DNA of 64,000 nt, from contig WBMV01003298.1 of assembly GCA_013396655.1 (NCBI GenBank), forward strand, positions 1,210,695 to 1,274,694, read 5' to 3'. The DNA comes from Campylorhamphus procurvoides. Lineage: Eukaryota; Chordata; Aves; Passeriformes; Dendrocolaptidae. Each line of letters opens with the position of its first letter. Position 1 is the stretch's first letter. The notes beneath the pieces are model-generated. The model was not told the DNA's origin and did not search any database. It worked only from the letters and a program-made list of their open reading frames with translations. The position numbers and the translations under genes were made by a program. Positions 37,990 through 48,180 of the stretch are shown here, one piece after another.

Positions 37990-39265
37990 TGCACCCTGGT
38001 GGGATTTATGAGTGGACACAGACACATGGAGCCCACTACATTTACAACAAATTGCTTGTTCTTTTTAGTGGCTTTCAGAAGTGGAAGCTTGCCATCACAT
38101 ATAAGCATTTAATTCTTCAAAAAGCTCAATTCCTTCTTACAAGACAATAAAATACTTCCCCCTGCAACAGCAGGTAAGCAGTGAAGGCATCCTTAAAATC
38201 TAACCCCAGTGTGCTAAAGGTACTTAATTATCTTTAAACTAAATACAATTCCACTTCCTCCCTGGTACCAGGATGTTGTAAAATGTCTAATTAGTCCTTA
38301 TAATAGAACTGACACCTCCACTGCACATAAAAGAGGACTTTTAATTTACAAAAGACAACTCTGGTTGTCCTGAATTTTACCCTTTATTAGACTAAGACAG
38401 CTCCATTTGGCTCTTAACCAACGTATGAGGTATTGACTTAGCGTACAAGGTAGATTTGTGAGGCTTTTTTGAAAGCAATATTGTAATATTTTGAACAGAT
38501 TTTAATACACACTATCTCATGGATTATTTAACTCTCTAATGAGGTAGAAAGAAATATTAAAGCCAATATTTTAAATGTCAGGTAAATGACCCTGTTTAAG
38601 GCAAAAAAAGAGGACCTCTGTTGATTTTCTTGTGATGGTTCCAATAACTGCCTAGATTTTGGAAATGATTTTGTGATGCTTAGATTTTATATTGGTGCAA
38701 TAATTGTGCGCAGTAGGGTACTGCACCTAGCCATGAAATTCATTTAAAAATGAAGCAAGAGGCATGAAGAAAAATAAGAAGTCACTTGCCCCAAAGGAAA
38801 TATAAATAATTTTGAAAGTAAAAGTGTTTCTGTGGCAACATGAAAGTCAAAATTTGCAATACCAGTAAGCTACACTCCAATGACAGATAAATGTGTGTCT
38901 GAGTAAGAGAACCAGTGGAACTCATAGTCACAGAGCTGTCTAATGAAATCTGAGGAAGTCAGCTATACATGTCTGAGCACTTAATAAAAATCATCATGCA
39001 GCTCCACAATCTTAGGGCACACAAGCCCTAAAATAAGGAGAAATCTTCATTGGGACACATAAGGGACTTAGCATGGCATTTGACACGTGCACTTGATTGT
39101 CATCCACTTTAAGCAGGACAAAGAAGTGGTGCAGTCTAACAAATCCTTCTCTTTTTGTGGCAGCACATCTAGAAGTGGAAATGGGTTGGCTTCTGTCATC
39201 CTGGAAATCTCTCCTCAAACAGGAGCATTCAGAAAGCTCTTTCTGCATCCCCCTGATATGAACAC

Positions 39266-39383
39266 AGAACCACAGAATATCCTGTGTTGGAAGGGACCCA
39301 CAGGGATCATCAAATCTAACCGTTTGCCCTCACAGGACCATCCCCAAGAGTCACACCATGTGCCTCAGAGTATTGCCAAACAC
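39266..39383 (-). mobile_element. CR1 LINE fragment, 3' end, minus orientation
   Basis: The plus strand reads AACCACAGAATATCC, then TGTTGGAAGGGACCCACAGG and GGACCATCCCCAAGAGTCAC, then CATGTGCCTCAGAG. This is the reverse complement of the CR1 3' end, of the same subfamily as the copy at 9711-9970. Only about 120 bases remain. The 165-codon open frame at 39087-39584 runs through it and is not a gene. Confidence 0.88.
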
Positions 39384-42300
39384 AAAGGAGACAGTAAAAC
39401 TTCTGGTGAAGTTACACAACACAGGAAAAATCTCAGAAAATATGCCTATCAAAATAAAAATTCAGGCACAGAAATCTATTTCCTAAAAAGTGGAGATGTT
39501 TGGGAAACAGATTGTCTGCCCTGCAAGTGGGAAGAAAAACACCCAACAATAAAAATACAAAATTTCAGTGGATCTACAGAGTAACTCCATGTTAAATCAC
39601 TATGTTCTCCTACATAATGAAAATAACTAGAAAAACTAATCAGAAATTATTTTTCTTGCCTTCTTTGGAAATGTCAACTCAGTCCTCAAAGCAAAGAAAC
39701 CATTTTCCTGGTTCTGCACAGCTCTTCACTACGCACTCCTTCAACTTTTCAAACAACTCCTGCTAAGTGTGTGAGAAACCGCACTACAGCATTCAGAGAT
39801 GGAAAAATAAGGATAGTCCATACTGGGGGATCATGTTCCACCTCTGCCTCAGTCACAGTCACCTCCCTTTGAGCATTCATATCCTGAGCTGCAGAGACTG
39901 GAAGGGAAGCTCAGGGTCAAAGCAGTCACCAGCACCTTTACCTGGACAGAGGTAGATCTGTTCAACATGAGTTGTCTCCAAATATGGACCAGTCCAGGCT
40001 GGAAGGGTGACTCAAGGCTGTGTGGACCTGGCCTTATATATCAGTGCCTGGCTAACACCTCCTCCCCAACTGTTGTTCCAGAAGTCAAGAAAAAAGATTG
40101 CATTTTTAATAATTAAAAACCACACTTATCTAGTCTATAAGGCTTAATTAAAAATTTAGAAACTCATCATGATCACCTATTCATTTCAAGGGAGAATTCT
40201 GGAAAAGAGACAAGAGAATTAAATATAAATAAATTAAAATAACAAAAAAGCCTATTTGAAATATGATGACTGTGATTGTGACTAACACCAGAATTCCAGT
40301 ATGCATCATATTCTACAAGAATGAATATAAGACCTTCTCCCTCCCATCACCAGACACATGATGCATTCTAGTACTTATCTATGCTTACCATCCATCTAGA
40401 GACACTTCCACAGTGCGGGTAAGCCTAGTTTCAAAGCTTATTGCCAAACTAGTGGTCTCAAGAAGAAAAACTAAAATAATCAAAAAGAATATGATCAAAT
40501 ATGATAAGAGATGACAAGAATATGAGTGCTTTTTTTGGACATGAGAAGAATTGGCAAGGCCTGAAAGAAATACAGAAAAGGAAAGTATGATATAAAAAAG
40601 ATTTCTGGGAAATGGCTGCATTGCCTCTATCTGTATAGAATAGTGTTAGGTGAAAATAAACTGAGTAACATGATTAAAAAGGTTGTTTTCCATTACACAC
40701 CATGTTACAGAGGTCACTGACATCAAAACCTAAAGATTAAAAGTGAATTTCCAAAAGCATTCACAAGGGATCACCAAATATGTGGAGTAATTCATGACAG
40801 TTCACACTTCCGAAGTAAGAAAACAAGTTCTCCAGCTACTGAACACCAGAATGAGAACCATGGAAGGACAAATCATTCTATTAAAAAACAAGTAGCTCAC
40901 ATGGATTATTGGACATTTGCATTTAAGACATAAAGAAAAGCTTTAGAATGGGATATTTGTAATTCCTTATGGTAGTGGGTCAGGTTTTGGAACTTGCTTT
41001 ATGAGATGGACCAACTAAAGTTATTCCCAGAGAGACACAGAAAAATTACTACTAGTCTTAATAAATATGTTCTATGAAAAAGGAATTGAGGTAATTTAAG
41101 CTGCAGAAAGAAGCCCAGAAGGTACAACTGTATTCTTCAAAACATAAGTTATTGTAAAGAGTATACTGTTGATCTGTGGCAGACAGGATGAGCAAAAATT
41201 GGCTTGAATTGTTGCAAGCAATAGGAAAAATTTTGTCTGTATAAAAAGTTAACTGCTGGAATAAATTTCCAAGGAAGTTGAATTGTTTCTTTTATCAGAA
41301 GTCTTGAAAATTACTTGAGAAGTATTGCAAGGGATGAGACAGTGAGAGTTATCTTGGGACAATCTTAAAAGTTATTTTCTCTGATTTTATATATTCTGAA
41401 TTCAAACAATAAAGATGGTGCTTTGTTTTAGAAATGTCAGTATTGTAGTTCACATGGCTAAGCCCCTTACAGCCAGTCTGTGCCCATGCTACCAACCCAC
41501 CTAGTAATTCCTGATGCAAATAACTAGCACCTTTTCTACTCCTGCTACTTCAGTTTAAAAGGTGGCTGTCTCTGAGTAATGGAAATACTTATTTCAAACA
41601 GTTTTCAGACCAGGCAGACCCTTCAGAGAGAAGAACGTGGCTATCTAGTTTTCTTCCCTGAAGCTGCCTTTTCCACAGAGATGTGGTCTTAAATTGGCTA
41701 CAGCTATGTAGCTTTAACTTTTAAATAAAGGTAGATTGTTAACAGATGTTCCAGAGAAAAACATCTAACCAGAGATGACCCTCTCCTTCTGCCTGGCTGT
41801 CAGCCCAGCAGTGCCAGGAACAGGAAGAATGGAAGCCAGAGCTTTGGCCAAGGCAGTCTGCGTGGGGCAAAATGAACAGGGCGGGTGGCAGAATATCCCA
41901 GCCCAGCCACAGCCCTAATCAGAACTAAATGCCTGCCAGCCTGTTTAGAAGAATGAGGTCCATGAAAATCTCATTCAAATTCACCTGGAAAAGAAGTGCC
42001 AGCACTGAGCCAATTTAAAATGAGAATCACACGTCATCTTCCTCAGCTCGGCAGCATGCAGAATCCACAGACCAACTCACCTTCACACTGCTCTTTTTTC
42101 TCTCATACTCAAATGAACAGTCCCAGACACTCTCAAACCATAACCAATTTGTTTAGCAAAAGGAGTAAGTAAAGTGAATTTCATGAGGACTCTATAATTA
42201 TGTCTGAACCATTTATACAGCCTCAAGGTCCAGAATACAGGGTTTGTTCAATAAAGATATATAAACTATGAGCTCTGTTTTTCTCTTTCACATCCTTTTA

Positions 42301-43120
42301 GATGTGGATGAACCAGTTTGTGTCAACAGTGAAAGGATACAGGCATTGTTTGCTCTAATGCCCTGGCAGTATTCCCTGAGAGACTGGCCTTTTTCACTCT
42401 TTTTTTTCTTCCTCAAGAACTGAAGCCTCATTTCTCATAAGAGTGACCAAGAGGGCAGAAACCTTTGGCTCCAGGTGCCAAAGCTCATCATCATACAGTT
42501 CTCTGTGGGGATTTAAGGTTAGTTATCATAACCAAAATGAAACAATGAGACATTTTTTTCAGAGCAAAGTGACAATCCACAAACAAACCGTTTTCTGCTG
42601 AAGTTTCTATGTGGTCTCACATCTCATTCAACTTGCCAGCCAGAGCACAAAGCTTTTTAGCAGTTTAATTCAATGTACTGACAGTACATTAGAGAAATAG
42701 ACATATTTATTTGATTTTGATGCTGGTGATATTTTCATTTGGCTTTTCGTTTACATCTAGGCAATGTTGTTAACTCCTTCAGCCAGGGATTTTATTCTTA
42801 GCCTCTAAATAAAAAGACAACAACAGTATTTCAATCTCCTTTTACAGCCAGGGACTGCACCCAGAATTTCTGAAGAGGTTTAAAGGAGGAAGAGAACACG
42901 AGGGCCAGAGCATATCACAAACTTCCCTGGCCACAGACATGGAGCTGGGATCCCTCACTCCTAGGGCAGCCGAGCTGTGGTGCAGGCTGGAAGCCCGACA
43001 GGAACTGCATCCTGAGCAGCAAACATACCATCAGCTACACCCATTTTTATTTCTTTTCTTTTAAAGCCAGTGGTTTGGACCACAAAGACAGGAGCCATCC
43101 TTGCTCTCTTTCCTGTCCAG
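39384..43120. other. Unique sequence, one weak minus-strand exon candidate
   Basis: No recognised gene or transposon. The stretch holds the weak minus-strand exon candidate at 40389-40448. A GC-richer patch at 41780-42060 has no coding frame I trust and could be regulatory. Confidence 0.5.
40389..40448 (-). CDS. Weak candidate coding exon, unknown product
   Basis: On the minus strand a long T-rich tract leads to an acceptor ending GACCACTAG (AG at 40449-40450), and the 60-nt segment ends at GGATG before a good donor GTAAGC. Just one frame is open, entering and leaving in phase 2, so the exon would be symmetric. The peptide is LAISFETRLTRTVEVSLDG, alternating hydrophobic and charged as in a beta-strand region. 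I do not recognise the family. Chance remains a serious alternative because no neighbouring exon could be paired with it. Confidence 0.2.
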
Positions 43121-43204
43121 TCAGGGAGCAACGTGGAAATTCTCCATGGAAGGAGACATGGGTTTAATCTCCTTCTTTTGTTTGGCTGTTTTTAAACTAG
43201 TTGG
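43121..43204 (+). CDS. Weak candidate coding exon, unknown product
   Basis: A strong acceptor (TTGCTCTCTTTCCTGTCCAG) precedes 84 nt ending at GTTGG before GTAAGT. One frame is open across the segment (phase 2 to phase 2). It ends in a hydrophobic run (LISFFCLAVFKLV) that may simply reflect the T-rich sequence. The last bases before the donor are themselves an acceptor-like pyrimidine tract, which makes a true exon less likely. Its phase does not join to the stronger candidate at 43740. Confidence 0.12.
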
Positions 43205-43455
43205 GTAAGTACACTACTTCTCAGGCCTTCACATAAAAATTACTCACATTTTCATCCCTAACAGCCAAGCATATTTTTTTGAGGTGGTCTAGGTCAACAT
43301 GTACATTGGCCATGGGCTGAGTGGGGTCTCCCACTTGATCAATCCTGCCATCCAGTTATTTCTGAATCATTTTTCTGCTGCAAAACTGCTTAGCTGAGGA
43401 TGCTTCCAAGTATGCCAAAAATCAGAACAGAAGCACTGAAAGGACTTTTAAGACA

Positions 43456-43472
43456 AAAAAAAAAAAAAAAGA
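43456..43472. repeat. Poly(A) run
   Basis: A run of about 16-17 A. No retroposed sequence with a matching direct repeat is evident on its left side. A similar run lies at 53650-53666. Confidence 0.8.
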
Positions 43473-43739
43473 AATTAACTGGAAAATGAGTACAAGGTCT
43501 TCCAAGGTCTACCCACATAAAGGCTGAGTTTTGATTTATAGGTTTTTTGAGGTTTGGGGGTTTTTTTGGACCAGCCAACTGGTCCAACTTCATATATTAT
43601 GAAGTAGTCTCTTACTTTATGAAGGAGTCCTTTAGGCTCCCTAGAAACTCTCGGCTTCATGATTTACTTGTTCACTACACAAGGGCGATTTCAATATCCT
43701 TATGTTTCTCATTGTTTTGCATGTGGTTATCCATTACAG

Positions 43740-43895
43740 CAGAAGAAATTACAAAACTCCTAGAAGATATAATCATTGTCATATCTAGCGAGCTTGATGA
43801 GTTTTCTATGAGAAGGATGCGTGAGACAATGAATAAGGAAACTAGATTGCAGGAAAGAAATAAAAACATGGAGAAAGAGGAAAGGACAAAGAAAG
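43740..43895 (+). CDS. Best candidate coding exon; coiled-coil-like, unknown gene
   Basis: The sequence shows a good acceptor (TTTCTCATTGTTTTGCATG, then TTATCCATTACAG) ending at 43739 and a donor (AAAG then GTGAGG) at 43896. Between them lie exactly 156 nt (52 codons' worth), entering and leaving in phase 1, so the exon is symmetric. Two frames are closed by stops inside the segment; the third is fully open. The peptide begins EEITKLLEDIIIVISSELDE, then has FSMRRMRETMNKETRLQ, then a Lys/Glu-rich end with NMEKEERTKK. Heptad-like spacing of Leu/Ile and heavy charge suggest an alpha-helical coiled coil. I do not recognise the protein. The open frame extends further (43547-43984) than the proposed exon. 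A chance match in A-rich DNA is still possible. Confidence 0.35.
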
Positions 43896-46800
43896 GTGAG
43901 GCTATTTCACATGTTGATATAGAAATGAGGGTAGAAGTGCTATTTTTGTTTATGGAGGCTCCAGCCCTCCTCTCAGCTCATTAATGATTCATTGCATATC
44001 ACAGGATTAAAACCAAGGAATGGGTACACCAGCAAGCCCCAGTAGCTTGCCAGATTTCTGACTCAACCAGCCAGCAACTGCAGAAGCCTCCTCTCTTTCA
44101 AAGCTCCTTGTTCTTCCCCCAGAAATCCACAACTACTTTCCTCCTAAGCATTAACTTCCAGCTGTACATAGTGAGGTACCACAGGGCCCTCAGCTGAAAG
44201 CACGGACTGTCTGGCCTTTTGGCTGCAGCTCTGCCTGGCCAAGAGGAAGGTGCTGGAGGGTGGCCTTGGACCTGGGGCCAGGTAAAGCCCTCCCACCAAC
44301 AGAGCTGATGGCAATGGGGGCAGAATTGGAAATGAGTGCTCATTGCTCAAAGTTCTTTCCTTCAAAGAATACTCAGACGGGCCTTTGTTCATAACTGAAA
44401 TGCTTTAAATTAGAGGGATACTCCCACTTAGCATCAAGAGGGCATTTTGTCAAAGGCTTCAGTGGGAACCAAAATTATCCCTTAATGATTTTGCCATTAC
44501 AAGACAGCTATTTTGTTATTGCAAATCATAAGCCACAGTCAAATCGACAAAATATTACAAAATCAAGGCGCAGGAACTCAGGCAGTCTTGGAAATCACTA
44601 CTTTTGTCTGCCGGAAATGAAATGCCCTTCTCTGGTTTCAGTCTCTGCTGTTGCACGACAGATTGTATTGCAGAACATTCTGCTAAACCAATCACACTGT
44701 AAAATACATTAACACCATTCACTCCCAAAATGACAGGGTTTGTGTAATTCTAGAATGATGGTGACATAAAGCAATCAAAGTAAGACCATTCACATGTACA
44801 GCTAATGCTCTACCTTCATCAAATCACTTCAGAGTTACAGCCCAAAGGGTACGTACACATTCTATTGTACTTTGCCTCTTCCACCACACCCAAAACAACA
44901 GGGACATAGAGCCCCACCTGACTAGGATCTGTCACATGCAGTTCAAGCTTTCTCAAAGAGGGAAACCTGCTGATGCATGTTTTTAGACTCCATTTCTACT
45001 TACTGCCTTGTTTTGTCACTCTGTTGTCATGGGTGCTTTTATGCCAATTGCAAAATTAACGGAAAGCATGTTTTGTTGTTCCAGTAGAACTGGTGAGGTG
45101 TGGTGTTCAGAGATTTCTTCTTCAGGAAAAGTAGGTGTCCCTCAGAAAATCTTTCAGTCGAGCCTAGGGCAAGAAGTGGAAGCTGGTACTCTAGATTTCA
45201 GCTCTCCAGTGCTTGGATCAGATCCCACCTGCATCATGGAAAAGAGATATAAGAAATGTTAACATATCCCCTGGGCTCTCTCCACCCCACTGGAAAACAA
45301 GATACTCAGACATTATTACTGTAGAGAGCTGTCCAGGTACAGCTCAATCGTTCATCATGTACCTGTTCTGTTAAATAATTACTCAATGCTATAAAAAACT
45401 TTATATTGTTAAGACACCTGTTATAGAACTGATTGCAATATGGAAAAAAAAGATAATTTCTACTTTGTAAAGTGAAAGAAAAGGTTGATCTACTCAAAAG
45501 TTGTGCCTGAATGTCTGGAAACTCAGTAAAACACTCAGAAATACAAATTAAAAAAAAAAAAACAAAAACAAACTTACATGAATAAATGGAAAATTTAATT
45601 AAAAACAGAATGAAGATGGATTCTGTGCATTTTTCAGGATCAAGTGACCTGGAAAAAGACAGAGAAAACCTTGAGTGGATAAAAAGTGTTTACAGTACAA
45701 ATGAGAAATAAAAATAAAGTTCAAATATCAAATGTAAGTAATTAAAATTAGAGAAGGAACTTCAAAAAAGATTTTAAAAGAGAAACTTCGGAAATGATAC
45801 ACCAAATCATGTTTGACACTTTATGCACAGATACATAATTTTCCCCTTATTAGTGCATATTTTTAGCTCTTCAACAGCCATCAAGCTGCTGGAATATCTC
45901 AGACATGAACATCATCTCTTCCACTTCTGGTCATTAATATTTGCATGGCCGTGGCTCTGGACACCTATAGAATGCCCATATTTGCAATGGAGTACCTGCA
46001 AAAAACAAGACACTATTTTGGTTTGGAGGGGCAGGAGAGTCTAAACCCTTTATCCAGCAAAGACACTCTCTTTTCACAAGAGAGGGGCAGGTAAGTGAGA
46101 AAGGTTACTCACAGCCAAAGCTACAGGACTTTATTTTGTAGAGGCACTATAGGCCACCCCCTGCCTGTTTTGACTAACTCTTTCAAACTCTGTCTATATG
46201 CACACCTGGAAAACCCTTCCTCCCCCACGTAACCCTGCCTTTGGTCTGGCATGCCTGTTTCCACAAGGGAAGGTTTCCATGTTTCCATCCTCATATCACT
46301 TGGAGTGGTTCCCATACTGACTCAAAAGTCTCCGAATTTTGCCTGAGTTTTTGAAAATTTGGTACTCCAAACGGTAACACTGAAAGCAAGAGAATCAGCC
46401 ACAATTTCTTTCTCACATCTACAGAGCAGTTACTCACTTCAGTTTTCTCTCATTCTGGCAAACCAGGGCACCATGAGTCACTCACAACTCTCTCTTGCCA
46501 ACTACTGTTTCGAAGCACAAATCTCCATAAGGGGAAATTAAATATTTCTACAAACTCACCCTTCAAGAGCCAAGAGTGCTCTGTCACTGAGAGTGCTTCT
46601 TGACATGACACATGGAAAAAACCCTCATAATAATCACTGCAGATTAATCAGAAAATTTAATCATATTCCAGACCTGTCACTTCTTCTGAGACAGGCGAGT
46701 ACATTTCTGACATTTGGGGCCTGTTTCTGCTGCCACTGAAGTCAAAGGCAAACTCTCCACTGCCTTCCACAGGCACAGAGCCTTATTTTACAGAGCAGAG

Positions 46801-47030
46801 CTCCAGTAAAATAGTGAGGGTCTTTCTCAGGAGGACAGATGTGCATAACTGAACTACTGCTCTTCTGCAGCTACTCTATGAGACAAGTTGTAGGGTTTCA
46901 CAAAATATAGAGAGATAAGTAGTGATGGGATGAGAGCTGCTCTTCTTATGAGAGGGACCAAATTAAATTTTCCTGATTAATTTACGCTCCCTATCTCCTC
47001 TAAATAAATAAATAAACAGCACAACAGCAG
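43896..47030. other. Unique sequence, one weak exon candidate
   Basis: No recognised gene. A GC-richer patch at 44160-44290 contains an acceptor/donor pair (44229-44281) open in all three frames, so not informative. A further weak pair at 45971-46090 is listed separately. Confidence 0.5.
45971..46090 (+). CDS. Weak candidate coding exon, unknown product
   Basis: A good donor (GGGGCAG then GTAAGTG) ends a 120-nt segment that follows an AG at 45969-45970. One frame is open throughout and stays open upstream to about 45909. The peptide includes MPIFAMEYLQKTRHYFGLEG. The pyrimidine tract before the acceptor is poor. The phase is 2 to 2, which does not join to the exon candidate at 43740. Function not recognised. 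Confidence 0.13.
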
Positions 47031-47039
47031 AACAAGACA

Positions 47040-47290
47040 GGCTTACTCTGGTGCTTAACTAATTAACAGTACTAATTAGTGTTTAATGGAAATGATAATT
47101 ATAATCATATCCCTGTGAGTCTATTGAGGCTGCCACATCAGATGGATTGCAACGTTCGCCCTCCCTCTACAAACTTAAATCAATATCACTTCAAACATGA
47201 CAGGGTCATTTCATGAAAAGTGATTAGAGAGTCACCTTTATTTTCTATGCTAAACAGAGAAATTCAAAAGCCTCTTTAAGTGGCGGGAGA
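47040..47290. promoter_or_regulatory. Candidate enhancer-like block, homeodomain-site cluster
   Basis: Within about 50 bases lie AACTAATTAACA (47057-47068), ACTAATTAGT (47071-47080, a perfect palindrome) and GTTTAATGG, followed by ATAATTATAATCAT words. A CAGATG E-box follows at 47139-47144. Tight clusters of paired ATTA cores like this are typical of developmental enhancers bound by homeodomain proteins. No conservation data are available here; local AT-richness alone could produce some of the sites. Confidence 0.3.
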
Positions 47291-47430
47291 AGAAAAGATA
47301 AAGCACCACTTTGAGTTAATGAAATCATTAAATGAAGCTTCTTGCTGTCCCACATTGGCATCATTTTTTAGGGTTTCATTTGAAACAATCCCAAAGCCAA
47401 CATTCACAGGCTCTGTACAACTTGCCCATT

Positions 47431-47660
47431 CTGTACAACAGGATCTTTGTAGTTCAATCTACAATTCAAAGCAGTGCTACCCAGGCCAGCTCATACATGG
47501 CTTCATCTAGCCAAGTATTGAATATCCCCACCCGCTGGTTACATGTTCCAGTGTTTGATCAGCTTCATGGTGAGAAATCCTTTTCCTTATATCAAACAGA
47601 AATCTCATTGCAAGTTGTGTTGCTCAGTCAGGGTGAGGCATCAGACATCCTCTATAGCTC
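47431..47660 (-). mobile_element. Old, strongly diverged CR1 LINE fragment, minus orientation
   Basis: Read on the minus strand, the segment has GATATAAGGAAAAGG, TTTCTCACCATGAAG, CAAACACTGGAACATG, GGGGATATTCAATACTTGGC and GATTGAACTACAAAGATCC. This follows the order of a CR1 3' region (…ATTAGGAAAAGGTTCTTCACC…AACACTGGAACAGG…TGGACTAGATGATC…), but with many substitutions and no clear terminal repeat. It is older than the other copies in the window. Boundaries are approximate. Confidence 0.6.
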
Positions 47661-47689
47661 AAGACCAGGATGGCAGTACCCTCTCACAG

Positions 47690-48180
47690 GAGCCCCATCT
47701 GGGTTGAGTCCTCTGATGTGCCAAGTCACCCCAGCTGCTGCTGGATCATGGCTTTTGGCACAGTGATGCTGTCATTGGAGAGTTTTAAGCAGTCTCATGC
47801 TGTCTTGGACAGAATTTCTGGGCCACTCTGCAGCCCCGTGATCTGCTGCTACAGGTGGTACCTCTCTGCCAGCTCCAGGCAGGAGCTGTGCCCTTCCACA
47901 GCCAGCGGAACAGTGTGTGCCTCCCCCTGCACAGCTGTCAGCTGGAGGTAATAGCTGCAGCACTGCCTAACCAAGACACAGCCAGCAGAAGCTCTCTGTT
48001 AGAGCTGACAGAAACAAAAGCCTCTGGAATCTAAACCTCAGCAGCAGCAGTGAGCCAGAAGTTCCCCCCCGATGCAGTTGTCAGATGGTCCCTGAAGATC
48101 TTTCCAGAAGAAGGATTGACACTGCTGCTTTTCCTGCTACTCACCTCTCTTGCTCTTTCAAGCCCCATGGACAAATGATG
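47690..48180 (-). pseudogene. GC-richer segment with a broken reading frame, origin unknown
   Basis: This block is clearly richer in G and C than its surroundings. On the minus strand one frame reads like coding sequence with interruptions: VPLAVEGHSSCLELAERYHL, then a stop codon, QQITGLQSGPEILSKTA, a stop, and DCLKLSNDSITVPKAMIQQQ. The third-position bias towards C/G in this frame is suggestive of former coding sequence. It may be a decayed exon, a processed pseudogene, or the more 5' part of the adjacent old CR1 copy. I recognise no family. Confidence 0.25.

Larger units (their letters stand above)
36366..39265. other. Unique and low-complexity sequence
   Basis: No recognised gene. An open frame at 36613-36800 follows an acceptor-like tract (TTACCCTCTCTCATTCCTAAG) and has a Lys/Glu-rich product, but no usable donor follows and the coding-like run is a simple purine tract. 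An A/C-rich tract lies at 36858-36945 and a TA dinucleotide run at 37967-37989. Confidence 0.5.

Noticed and set aside
39087..39584. 165-codon plus-strand open frame
   Set aside because: It runs straight through a minus-oriented CR1 fragment (39266-39383) and its product shows no domain; chance frame.
44229..44281. 53-nt splice-site pair in a GC-richer patch
   Set aside because: All three frames are open, so the frame carries no information, and the segment is short.
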